From an uncultured Duganella sp. (GTDB taxonomy: Bacteria > Pseudomonadota > Gammaproteobacteria > Burkholderiales > Burkholderiaceae): a stretch of DNA of 23,303 nucleotides. Below are positions 1-8,500 of the stretch, in pieces. The stretch is from NCBI GenBank assembly GCA_946482335.1, contig CAMLRG010000080.1, positions 1-23,303 of the forward strand, in the 5' to 3' direction. Both the position numbers and the translations under genes were made by a program. Below the pieces are notes generated by a model, which did not search any database, had not been told where the DNA came from, and was given only the letters and a program-made list of their open reading frames with translations. Position 1 is the first letter of the stretch. Each line of letters starts with the position of its first letter.

Positions 1-59
1 AATGGGGACGTACCCCTTTAAAGGGTACGTCCCCATTTTGTGCCAGACCTGACCCCGAC
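1..59. repeat. REP-like palindromic element with 15-bp arms
   Basis: Positions 1-15 (AATGGGGACGTACCC) and 23-37 (GGGTACGTCCCCATT) are perfect reverse complements separated by a 7-base AT-rich loop. The segment 38-59, which reads TGCCAGACCTGACCCCGAC at its end, directly abuts the hairpin. This layout of a GGGGAC-type hairpin plus a GGGGTCAGGTCTG-type flank resembles REP sequences mobilised by RAYT (Y1_Tnp) transposases in beta- and gamma-proteobacteria; that resemblance is from memory and not verified. It starts 28 bp beyond the stop of the minus-strand peptidase gene, so it could also end or stabilise that transcript. The element may continue left of the window. No second copy is seen in this window. 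Confidence 0.6.
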
Positions 60-64
60 TTTTG

Positions 65-2152
65 TTACTTAAGCTGCTTGAGGAGGAAGGCGTAGGTCAG
101 GGCCCACATCTGGGCTTGCTGGTCGTTGTTGGCGGCGCCGGCGTGGCCGCCTTCGGTGTTTTCCCAGTACAGCACGTCGTGGCCCTGGTCTTTCATCTTG
201 GCCACCATCTTGCGCGCATGGCCGGGGTGCACGCGGTCGTCGCGGGTCGAGGTGGTGAACAGCACGCGCGGATAATGCTTGTCCTTGAACACGTTCTGGT
301 AGGGCGAATACTGGCTGATATACGCCCACTGTTGCGGGTCGTCGGGGTCGCCGTACTCGCCCATCCAGGAGGCGCCGGCCAGCAGCTTGTGATAGCGCTG
401 CATGTCGAGCAGCGGCACCTGGCACACCACGGCGTTGAACAGGTCGGGGCGCTGGGTCAGCGCGGCGCCCACCAGCAAGCCGCCATTGCTGCCGCCCATG
501 ATGCCGAGGTGGCGCGGGCTGCTGATCTTGCGCTTGATGACGTCCTGCGCCACGGCGATGAAGTCGTCGAAGGAGCGTTGGCGGTGCTCCTTCAGCGCGG
601 CCTGGTGCCAGCGCGGACCGAATTCGCCGCCGCCGCGGAGATTGGCCAGCACATAGACGCCACCGTGCTTGAGCCATGCTTCGCCGGTGGTGCCGCTGTA
701 GAAGGGTTTCATCGATACTTCGAAGCCGCCGTACCCATACAGCACCGTGGGGTTCTTGCCGTCCAGCCTGGCCTTCCTGTTCATCAGCACGAAGTAGGGC
801 ACGCGGGTACCATCCTTCGACACCGCCGTGTACTGCTGCACCGTGTAAGGCTTGGCATCGAAGAAGGCGGGCAGGGACTTGAGCGCAGTGCGCGCATCGC
901 TGCCCGACTGCGCCAGGTACATGGTGGTGGGATGCAGGAAGTCGGTCACGGTCAGGAAGTACTGGTCGGACTCGATGGGCTCCAGGGCTTGCACGGCCAG
1001 CGTGCCGAAGGCGGGGGCATCGACGTCGCGGCGCTGCCACTGCCCGTCAACGTGGCGCAGTTCGACCAGGCGGTTCTTGACGTTATCGAGCACGTTGAGC
1101 AGCAAGGCGGAGCGGGTGGCGGACACGCCGTCCAGCGAGCGGGTGGCGGTCGGCGTGAACAGCACTTCGAAGCGGCGTTCGCCGGCCATGAAACCTTTGA
1201 AGTCGGCCGCCAGCAGGGAACCCTGGCGGTAGGTCGTGCCGTTGACGGCCCAATCCGAGCGCAGGTCGATGATCAACTGGTCGCGCACGGTATAGGCATT
1301 GGCGTCGTCCGGCTTGTCCACCCGGCTCAGCTTGTCGCCTTCGCGCAGGAACAGTTCGCTCGCATAAAAACCGATCTGGCGCGTGATGAACTGGTAGCTG
1401 TGACCGGGCGTGAAGTCCTTGTAGGCGCCCACGCCCAGGTCGTCCGGCCGGGCTTCGTACAGCGTGGCCGCGGCGGACAAGGGCGCGCCGCGCTTCCATT
1501 CCTTGACGATGCGCGGATAGCCGGAGGTGCTCATGCTGCCGGCGCCAAAGTCGGTGGCAACGAAGATGGTGTCGGCATCGATCCAGCCGATGTCGCTTTT
1601 CGCTTCCGGCAGGTTGAAGCCGTCGGCGACGAAGCTGCGCGTGGCGATATCGAATTCGCGCACCACGTGCGCATCGCCGCCGCCGCGCGACAGCTGCACC
1701 AGGCATTGCTCGCCTTTCGGGTACAGGCAGGATACGCCATGCCATACCCAGCTCTCGTTTTCGTCGGCCGCCAGCTTGTCGATGTCGAGCACGGTTTCCC
1801 ATTGCGGCTCGGCCCTGCGGTACTGCTCCAGCGTGGTGCGCCGCCAGATGCCGCGCGTGTGCCGGGCATCGCGCCAGAAGTTGTAGTAATGCTCGCCGTG
1901 CCGCGTCACGTAGGGGATGCGCTCGCTGGAATTGAGGATGGCTTTCAGGCGGTCATGGATGCGCGGGTAGTCCGGCTGCGCCTGCAATTCCGCCAGGGCG
2001 ACGGCGTTGTGCGCGCGCACCCAGGACAGGGCCTGTTCCCCGCCCACGTCTTCCAGCCAGAGATAGGGATCGGCCTGTTGCGCGTCGGCGCCACCGGCCG
2101 CGGCCAGCCCGAGCACCATGCCGGAGGCCATCTTTCGGTAGGACGGCTTCAA
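65..2152 (-). CDS. Secreted prolyl oligopeptidase family serine peptidase (S9)
   Basis: This is a S9-family alpha/beta-hydrolase peptidase that would cleave short proline-containing peptides, probably in the periplasm. With the preferred start it is 695 aa. An N-terminal beta-propeller region (about residues 25-410) precedes the hydrolase domain. The nucleophile Ser555 lies in GGSNGG, the acid is in the Asp638-Asp639 pair of RDDRVHPG, and the general base is His670 in EGGHAG. The preferred start is TTG at 2152, because it overlaps the upstream metallopeptidase stop as TTGA, has a GAGG ten bases upstream, and yields a good signal peptide (MKPSYRK, then a hydrophobic stretch ending GGADA before QQ). 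Alternatives are GTG at 2179 and ATG at 2131; the ATG loses the charged n-region. It is translationally coupled to the YpfJ-like gene. A long hairpin follows its stop. The family call is firm; substrate is unknown. Confidence 0.9.
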   Translation of the reverse strand: MKPSYRKMASGMVLGLAAAGGADAQQADPYLWLEDVGGEQALSWVRAHNAVALAELQAQPDYPRIHDRLKAILNSSERIPYVTRHGEHYYNFWRDARHTRGIWRRTTLEQYRRAEPQWETVLDIDKLAADENESWVWHGVSCLYPKGEQCLVQLSRGGGDAHVVREFDIATRSFVADGFNLPEAKSDIGWIDADTIFVATDFGAGSMSTSGYPRIVKEWKRGAPLSAAATLYEARPDDLGVGAYKDFTPGHSYQFITRQIGFYASELFLREGDKLSRVDKPDDANAYTVRDQLIIDLRSDWAVNGTTYRQGSLLAADFKGFMAGERRFEVLFTPTATRSLDGVSATRSALLLNVLDNVKNRLVELRHVDGQWQRRDVDAPAFGTLAVQALEPIESDQYFLTVTDFLHPTTMYLAQSGSDARTALKSLPAFFDAKPYTVQQYTAVSKDGTRVPYFVLMNRKARLDGKNPTVLYGYGGFEVSMKPFYSGTTGEAWLKHGGVYVLANLRGGGEFGPRWHQAALKEHRQRSFDDFIAVAQDVIKRKISSPRHLGIMGGSNGGLLVGAALTQRPDLFNAVVCQVPLLDMQRYHKLLAGASWMGEYGDPDDPQQWAYISQYSPYQNVFKDKHYPRVLFTTSTRDDRVHPGHARKMVAKMKDQGHDVLYWENTEGGHAGAANNDQQAQMWALTYAFLLKQLK

Positions 2153-3027
2153 AGCTGGCGCGCCTCGAAGGTATTGCACTGGGCGATTTCGCCCGATTCG
2201 ATGCCGCGCGTGAACCAGCGTACGCGTTGCGCCGAGCTGCCGTGGGTGAAGGAATCGGGCACCACATCGCCGCCGGCCTGACGTTGCAGCGCATCGTCGC
2301 CGATCGCGCTGGCAGCGGCCAGCGCCGCTTCCACGTCGCCGTTTTCGATGATGGCGCGGGCGCGGTTGGCATGGTGGGCCCAGACGCCGGCGAAACAGTC
2401 GGCCTGCAATTCCAGCCGCACCGACAGCGCATTGGCCTGGCGTTCGGATGCGTTGCGCTGGGCGTTATGTACCTTGTCGCTCAAGCCCATCAGGTTCTGC
2501 ACGTGGTGGCCGACTTCGTGCGCCACCACATAGGCTTGCGCGAACTCGCCCGGCGCGTGGAAGCGGCGTTCCATCAGGCGGAAGAAGTCGAGGTCGATAT
2601 AGATATCCTGGTCGCCGGGGCAGTAGAACGGGCCGGTGGCCGAGCGGCCCATGCCGCAGGCGGTCGGGATGCTGCCGCTGAATACCTTCAGCTTGGGCAT
2701 GGCGTACTGGCCGCCATTGCGGCGGAACAGGTCCGTCCACACGTCTTCGGTATCGGCCAGCACCACCTTCATCAACTTGTATTCGCGGTCGGTGCCCTCG
2801 GTGCGCGGGGACTGTTGCTGCTGTTCGCTGACCTGGACCGGGCCGCCGCCGCTGAGCAGGCCGAGGATGGTCATCGGGTTGACGCCGAAGATCCAGCCGC
2901 CGATCAGCGCCACCACGATGGTGCCGATCCCGATCGACCGGCCGCCGAAACCGAACCCGCCGCCCCCGCCGCCGTCGCCACGGTGGTCTTCAACGTTGTC
3001 ACTTTCCCTGTTGCCTTCCCAGCGCAT
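2149..3027 (-). CDS. ypfJ: YpfJ-type neutral zinc metallopeptidase
   Basis: Predicted membrane-anchored zinc metallopeptidase of the YpfJ/KPN_02809 family (Pfam Zn_peptidase_2), 292 aa, close to the family norm. A polar Gly-rich N-terminus (MRWEGNRESDNVEDHRGD, then a run of glycines) precedes one transmembrane segment at about residues 30-58. The catalytic domain carries the HEVGHH zinc motif at residues 170-175 and the conserved upstream ACGMGRSATGPFYCPGD block. The ATG at 3027 is chosen because AAGGAG lies eight bases upstream; an open frame continues farther upstream but is only the antisense of the neighbouring gene. The downstream S9 peptidase overlaps its stop, so the pair probably forms a two-gene proteolysis operon. 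The physiological substrate of this family is not established. Confidence 0.9.
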   Translation of the reverse strand: MRWEGNRESDNVEDHRGDGGGGGGFGFGGRSIGIGTIVVALIGGWIFGVNPMTILGLLSGGGPVQVSEQQQQSPRTEGTDREYKLMKVVLADTEDVWTDLFRRNGGQYAMPKLKVFSGSIPTACGMGRSATGPFYCPGDQDIYIDLDFFRLMERRFHAPGEFAQAYVVAHEVGHHVQNLMGLSDKVHNAQRNASERQANALSVRLELQADCFAGVWAHHANRARAIIENGDVEAALAAASAIGDDALQRQAGGDVVPDSFTHGSSAQRVRWFTRGIESGEIAQCNTFEARQL

Positions 3028-3035
3028 CTGTATAA

Positions 3036-3041
3036 CTCCTT
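3036..3041 (-). promoter_or_regulatory. Ribosome binding site of the YpfJ-like gene
   Basis: AAGGAG read on the minus strand sits eight bases before the ATG at 3027. It decides the start against the much longer upstream open frame. Confidence 0.75.
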
Positions 3042-3066
3042 GCTTGTTTTCGCAAAGTGTAACGCA

Positions 3067-3095
3067 TTGGTGCGCAGCCCGGGCGCACGTACAAT
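3067..3095 (+). promoter_or_regulatory. Candidate sigma-70 promoter, possibly leaderless
   Basis: TTGGTG (3067-3072), a 17-base spacer and TACAAT (3090-3095) resemble a sigma-70 promoter. Transcription would begin about 3102-3103, at the ATG of the Sel1-like gene, which has no Shine-Dalgarno sequence. This implies a leaderless mRNA. It is inferred from the sequence only. Confidence 0.35.
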
Positions 3096-3102
3096 GCAGC
3101 TC

Positions 3103-3795
3103 ATGAAGATCCATATCGGGACATCCCGCCTGGCGCTGGGCGCCGCCGCAGTGGCGTTGGCCGCGCTGGCGCTGGGGGCGGGCGCATGGTGGTACCTCCG
3201 CTGGCAGGAGCGGGCCACCGCCGTGCCATGCGCGCAGCAGCCCGCCGCCGGCTTGAGCGCGGCCTGCCTGGCCCAGGCGTCGGCGGCGGCGGCGCGCGGC
3301 GAGCGCGCAGCCATGGTGGCGCTGGCCGACTATTACCGTCCCCGCCAGCCGGCGCTGGCCATCGGCTGGACACGCGCGGCGGCCCTGCAGGGCGAGCCGG
3401 CGGCTGCCGCGCGGGTGCTGGCCGCATGCGGCGAGGGCCAACCCTTTTCGGCGCAGGATGCCCAGGCGGTGCTGCCGCGCGCCCCCGCCATGGAGGTGCT
3501 GCATTTCCGCCTGGGCGGTTCATGCGCCCGGGCCGATCTGGGCGTGGCGCGCCGGCTGGCGCCGGCCGAGCTGCTGGGTGAACCGGACAGTGCAGGCTTG
3601 TGCAAGGTGGCGCTGCGCTATGGCTTGCTGCGCCTGTCGCGCGACGGCGCCCAGCTCGATGCGCAGGCAGCCCAGCAATTGCTCGCCGAGTGCGAACGCC
3701 GCCCCCAGGCGGCAGCCGCGGCGCGCAAACAAGCCTACGATGTGCGCCAGATGCTGGCGCGGGAGATCAAGTCGGTCCATATCAGCGTTGATTGA
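3103..3795 (+). CDS. Membrane-anchored Sel1/TPR-like protein of unknown function
   Basis: I do not recognise a named family member. The protein is about 230 aa and Ala-rich. One N-terminal hydrophobic segment at about residues 9-31 follows MKIHIGTSR and ends in WWYLRW, suggesting a signal anchor with the rest in the periplasm. Residues about 60-105 contain a degenerate Sel1-like alpha-repeat (pattern ARGERAAMVALADYY, then AIGWTRAAALQGE). Three or four cysteines in the periplasmic part could pair. The ATG at 3103 is preferred, as it coincides with the expected transcription start; the in-frame ATG at 3094 lies inside the -10 hexamer. It diverges from the YpfJ-like gene with a gap of about 70 bp, and its last 14 nt overlap the 3' end of the convergent PHP gene. 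Sel1-like proteins are often adaptors; no partner can be named. Confidence 0.75.
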   Translation: MKIHIGTSRLALGAAAVALAALALGAGAWWYLRWQERATAVPCAQQPAAGLSAACLAQASAAAARGERAAMVALADYYRPRQPALAIGWTRAAALQGEPAAAARVLAACGEGQPFSAQDAQAVLPRAPAMEVLHFRLGGSCARADLGVARRLAPAELLGEPDSAGLCKVALRYGLLRLSRDGAQLDAQAAQQLLAECERRPQAAAAARKQAYDVRQMLAREIKSVHISVD

Positions 3796-5455
3796 CCCAT
3801 ATGGGGGCCGACCACAGCTGCCTGCCATCGTCCTGGGTGATGCGGGCGTAGTAGAAATGGGCGCCCGGCGCCGGCGTGAAGCTGTGCTGCATGGCCGACA
3901 CCCCCGGCAGGGCCGCCACGGCGCCGCGCCGGCCCGGCACGCCGTGCATGATCTCCAGCGCGGCCACGCCGCGCCCGGCGGCACTGGCGAAGTGCACCGC
4001 CAGCGTCAGCGGGCCGCGGTGGTCGATCTGCGCGCCCATCAGGGTGCCGTTGGCGGTGAGCGCGATGGCGCTGTGCTTGTCCATGGTGGCGAACACGTGG
4101 CGGGCGCGGATGGCGTCGAACAGCGCTTCCGGCGTCAGCGCCGTGCCGGCGGGCAGCAGGATGCCGGTGCGGTTGCCGTAGGCGGCGCCCCAGTTGGCGC
4201 AATGGTTGTCCTGGTTGCTGCTGAAGGCGAGCCGGTAGCCGGCTTCCAGCAACTGCTCGCAAGCCGCTTCGTAAAAGCTGTGGCGCGCTTCGCCTTCATC
4301 GAGGCGGTTGGAGAAGGCGTGGCTGTTCATGACTTCGCACAGGGCCATGGCGGCGGCGCCATCCGCGCTGAAGCCCAGCGGCTGGCCGCCGACCGCAAAT
4401 TGGGTGCGGCTGGGGTGGTTGAACTGGCCCAGCCAGCCCTGTTCCTTCATCAATGCATACAATGCCGCATAATCGCCCTTGGGCGTCACCACGTCGGCAA
4501 ACGGCTCGCCGCCGGCGCTGCGTTCCCAGCCCAGCAGGGCGGGGCTGTTCAGGATGTTGAGGTGGCCGCCAGCGCGGATCACGCCCCATTCCAGGCCATA
4601 CAGGGCGACGAAGCCGGGGTGTTCGGCATTGTATTGCTCGGCATTGGACTGGCCCAGCCGGTAGAGCTGGCGGGCCCCCAGCGGATCGGCGCCGGGATCC
4701 GTGCTGTCGCTGCCGTCAAACATATGGTTGTGCTCGGAAGTCAGCAGGAAGTCCAAGCCATGCCGCTGGGCGAAGCGGAACGCGTGTTCCGGCCCAAAGG
4801 CACCCGTGTGCGGCGCCTGCGCGCCATGGCATCGGGCGGGATCGCCGCCGCCATCGCTGTGGCTGGTCTGGCTGTGCAGGTTGCCGTAGGCGATGGTGAA
4901 GGGCAAGCCTTCCAGGCGCGCCGGCCCGCGCAGCGGCGGCGCGTGTGCGCCACTGGCGGCCGCGGCGCCCGGCGCGGGCAGTGGCGCCGCCGCGGCCAGC
5001 AAGGGGGCCGGCTGGCCGATGGCGATCGGGCGGCGCTGGCGGATTGCGCCGGCGCGCAGGCGCACATCGTAAATGCCGGCCGGCAGGGCCGGGGTGGCGC
5101 GCCAGGCGACGCGCACCTGGCCGTTGCCGCCGCGCAGGACGTGGCGTCCGCGCCACTCGCGCAGCAGGCGGCCATCGGGGCGGTAGAGACCAATAGTCCA
5201 CTTTATGCGGCGCGCGCCGGTTGCACCCGGCAGTGTAAAGTGCGCGATGAAAGCGCGCTCCTCGCCCGGTCGAGGCGGTGCGAAAGCGGCCTCCAGCATG
5301 GCATCGAATTCGCGGTGTTCCAGCACGGGTGGGGCCGCCTGGGCTGGTCCGGTGGGGCCGGCGCATGCCAGTGCGCACAAGGTTAGGCGATGCACACGGG
5401 ATAGGAAACCCCGGCAGGCCCGGGATGCCGGTAAGATGTGGGATCCATTCTTCAT
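3782..5455 (-). CDS. Secreted PHP-domain metal-dependent phosphoesterase-like protein
   Basis: Predicted exported hydrolase of the PHP superfamily, 557 aa. The N-terminus (MKNGSHILPASRACRGFLSR, then a hydrophobic stretch ending PAQAAPP) looks like a long signal peptide of about 45 residues. Residues about 50-160 form a beta-rich module, followed by a low-complexity Ala/Pro linker. The PHP core starts with GNLHSQTSHSDGGG (His194, His199, Asp201). It continues with TSEHNH (His242, His244), GLEWG, FNHPSR (His347) and SNQDNH, a full set of plausible metal ligands. A C-terminal beta domain (about 470-557) ends WSAPIWVNQR, as in secreted PHP proteins. ATG 5455 is preferred over a longer frame because AGGAGG lies seven bases upstream. 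The substrate is unknown; a phosphodiester or phosphomonoester is inferred from the superfamily only. Confidence 0.85.
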   Translation of the reverse strand: MKNGSHILPASRACRGFLSRVHRLTLCALACAGPTGPAQAAPPVLEHREFDAMLEAAFAPPRPGEERAFIAHFTLPGATGARRIKWTIGLYRPDGRLLREWRGRHVLRGGNGQVRVAWRATPALPAGIYDVRLRAGAIRQRRPIAIGQPAPLLAAAAPLPAPGAAAASGAHAPPLRGPARLEGLPFTIAYGNLHSQTSHSDGGGDPARCHGAQAPHTGAFGPEHAFRFAQRHGLDFLLTSEHNHMFDGSDSTDPGADPLGARQLYRLGQSNAEQYNAEHPGFVALYGLEWGVIRAGGHLNILNSPALLGWERSAGGEPFADVVTPKGDYAALYALMKEQGWLGQFNHPSRTQFAVGGQPLGFSADGAAAMALCEVMNSHAFSNRLDEGEARHSFYEAACEQLLEAGYRLAFSSNQDNHCANWGAAYGNRTGILLPAGTALTPEALFDAIRARHVFATMDKHSAIALTANGTLMGAQIDHRGPLTLAVHFASAAGRGVAALEIMHGVPGRRGAVAALPGVSAMQHSFTPAPGAHFYYARITQDDGRQLWSAPIWVNQR

Positions 5456-5462
5456 GATGAGC

Positions 5463-5468
5463 CCTCCT
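5463..5468 (-). promoter_or_regulatory. Strong ribosome binding site of the PHP gene
   Basis: A consensus AGGAGG on the minus strand lies seven bases before ATG 5455. It selects this start over the in-frame codon at 5542, which would run into the divergent kinase gene. Confidence 0.8.
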
Positions 5469-5513
5469 GTCGCGCTTTGGATCAGGGGGCAAGGAATTGG
5501 TTCCGTCCAGGCC

Positions 5514-5522
5514 TGCTTTAAT
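5514..5522 (+). promoter_or_regulatory. Candidate extended -10 promoter of the CHASE kinase gene
   Basis: TGCTTTAAT matches an extended -10 element (TGn plus a five-of-six hexamer). The start would fall near 5529, giving a leader of about eight bases before ATG 5537. That fits the lack of a visible Shine-Dalgarno sequence. No good -35 box is seen. Confidence 0.35.
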
Positions 5523-5536
5523 AGTATGCTGCTCAA

Positions 5537-8500
5537 ATGCAAGACTTTTCGAAATGGATCAGGCGTAAGCTGCGTGGGCCAAGGACCGTGTTATGGGTCC
5601 TGGGCTTGACGCTGGCCTCCGCCGTCGGCGCCACCTTCTATGCCACCGCCGCCAGCACGGTTGAGGCCGATGCGCAACTGCGCTTCGACAATATGAACCG
5701 TGCCACGCAATACAGTATTTCGGCGCGCGTGAAGTCGTATTCGGACGTGGTGCGCGGCCTGGTGGCGCTGTTCCAGACCGCCGACCACGTCAGCCGCCTG
5801 CAATTCCGCCAATACGTGGCCACCCTCAACATCGGCAAGCATTTCCCCGCCATCGAGGCGATCAACTATGCACCCGACGTGCCGCACGAGCAGCGCGATG
5901 CCTTCGTGGCGGCGGTGCGCGCCGATACCAGCCTGACGCCGGGCGGCTATCCGAAATTCGACATCAAGCCGCCCGGCAAGCGGGCGCACTATTCGCCGCT
6001 GACCTATCTGGAACCGATGGGCATGCTGATGGAGAAGTTCGGCGTCGACATCACGGCCAACCCGAACATCGACCGCGCCATGCAGCTGTCGCGCGACACG
6101 GGCGAGATCAGCGCCTCCGGCCAGCCGGTGGTGGTGATGCAGCCGGTGCCCCATATCGGGCTGGGCATGCGCCTGCCCGTCTACCGGCGCGGCATGCCGG
6201 TGCACGACGTGGGCAGCCGCCGCGCCGCCTTCCTCGGCTCGGTCGGCATCGGCTTTTCGGTGGCCAAGCTGATCCAGGGCGCCATCGATGAAATGGCTGA
6301 CCGCGACGTGCACATGATCCTGTACGCCGATTCCTCCAGCGACCCGGAAAAGCGCAGCCTGAACATCGAGCCGGACGACCGCCTGCTGTTCAACGATAAC
6401 GGCTCGATCGACAAGCCGGCCGCGCTGCCGGGCAACCGCGAAGACTATTTCATGTCGGTGCTGCCGATCGATTTCAACGGCAGCCTGTGGAAGGCGCAAT
6501 TCTATGCCCGCAAGGATGCGATGATCGTGGGCTTCGACCGCTGGTTCCCGATCACCGCCTTGCTGACCGGCTTTAGCGGCACGTTGCTGATTTACGGCTA
6601 TTTCTTCACCATGTATTCGCAGCGCCGCAGTGCCATGGAGCAGCGCCGCTTGCTGGACAGCGTGCTCGATAACGTGGAAGCCCACGTTTACATGAAGGAC
6701 CAGTCGCGCCGCTATGTTTACGTCAACGCCAAGATGGCGGAGGTGATCGGCCGCCCGGTCGAGGAAATCATCGGCCGCCTGGACCGGGACGTGATGGCGC
6801 CGCGCGACGCCGACCAGGCCTGGCAGGAAGACCACGCGGTGCTGACCGACGGCGAAAAGCGTTCGGGTGAAGCCAGCTACACCGACCGCCATGGCGTGGT
6901 GCACCACCTGTGGACGGTGAAGGCGCCGGTCCGGCTCGACAAGGATGTCACGGTGGTGATTGCGCTGTCGACCGACGTCACCGAGCTGCATATGCTGAAG
7001 GAGCAGGCGCGCGCCGCCAACCAGGCCAAGAGCGATTTCCTGTCGAATATGAGCCACGAAATCCGCACCCCGATGAATTCCGTGATCGGCATGGCGCACC
7101 TGGCGCTGAAGGGGGCCACCAATCCGAAGCAGAAGGATTACCTGCAAAAGATCTACCATTCTGGCCAGCACCTGCTGGGCATCATCAACGATATCCTGGA
7201 CTTTTCCAAGATCGAGGCCGGCAAGCTGGACCTGGAAGTGCTGGACTTTGCGCTGGAATCCCTGCTGACCAATATTTCCAGCCAGCTGGGCGACGCGGCC
7301 AGCCGCAAGGGCCTGGAACTGGTGTTCGAGATCTGGCCCGGCTTGTCGCACCAGTTGCGCGGCGACCCGCTGCGGCTGGAACAGGTGCTGCTGAACTTCA
7401 CCAGCAATGCCATCAAGTTTTCCGAAAACAGCAAGATCTACATACGCGCGCGGCCGGTCGAGGACCGCGACAATTACACCGTGGTGCGCTTCGAAGTGCA
7501 GGACAATGGCATCGGCATGACGCCGGCCCAGGTCTCGAACCTGTTCCAATCCTTCCACCAGGGCGACACTTCCACCACCCGCAAGTATGGCGGCACCGGC
7601 CTGGGCCTGGTGATCAGCAAACAGCTGGCCGAGCTGATGGGCGGCACCGTGGGCGTGGAGAGCGAACCAGGCCAGGGCTCCACCTTCTGGTTCACGGCCA
7701 AGCTGCAAAAGGGCACCCACCTGCTGCAGGCCACCGACAGCAATGCGCTGCTGCCGGACATGCTGGCGCCGATCCACGGCGCTTCCATCTTGCTGGTGGA
7801 AGACAATATCTTCAGCCAGCAAGTGGGGCAGGAATTGCTGGAAGATGCCGGCGCCACCGTGGTGGTGGCCAACAACGGCAAGGAAGCCATCGACCTGCTG
7901 GTCAAGGAGCATTTCGACTGCGTGCTGATGGACGTGCAGATGCCGGTGATGGACGGTTATGAAGCCACGCGCCTGATCCGCGCCCATCCCAAGCTGGCCG
8001 GTACCCTGATCATCGCCATGACCGCCAATGCCGGGCGCGAAGACCAGGCGCGCTGCCTGGCCGCCGGCATGGACGAATTCGTGACCAAGCCGATCGCCCC
8101 CAGCCTGCTGTTCTCGGTGCTGTCGAAGTGGATGAGCCAGCGCGCCGTCGAAGGCCGCGTGGCGCAGGTGCGCAGCACCACCATGCCGGGCCAGCCGGCA
8201 CCTGCCGCCGGCTCGGCCAACCCGGCTGGTCCGGCCGGCGCGGGCGTCGCCGCCGTGCCGGCGCCGGCGCCTGTGGCGGCCGCCGAGCCAGTTGCCGCGG
8301 CGCCGGCCGCCAATGGCGAGCCCGAATTGTTCGACGTGCGGGCCCTGGCCCAGACCTTCGGCAACAAGCCCGAGAAAATGCGCAAGTACGCCAATATGTT
8401 CATCGACTCGGCCCAGGATGGTATGCGCGAAGTGCAGGCGGCGCTGGAAGCGGGCGATATGGTGCGCCTGTCCGAACTGGGCCACCGCATCAAGTCCTCG

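Noticed and set aside
62..2281. Plus-strand open frame opposite the S9 peptidase
   Set aside because: The minus-strand peptidase has the full catalytic triad. The plus frame has only low-complexity His/Val/Gly-rich sequence and also runs into the metallopeptidase gene.
2149..3504. N-terminal extension of the YpfJ-like protein by about 159 residues
   Set aside because: The extension is antisense of the Sel1-like gene, lacks any conserved feature, and a consensus Shine-Dalgarno marks the ATG at 3027.
8220..8330. Ala/Pro-rich repetitive stretch in the CHASE kinase as a tandem DNA repeat
   Set aside because: The bases do not repeat with a fixed period; it is a flexible protein linker between the receiver and HPt domains.
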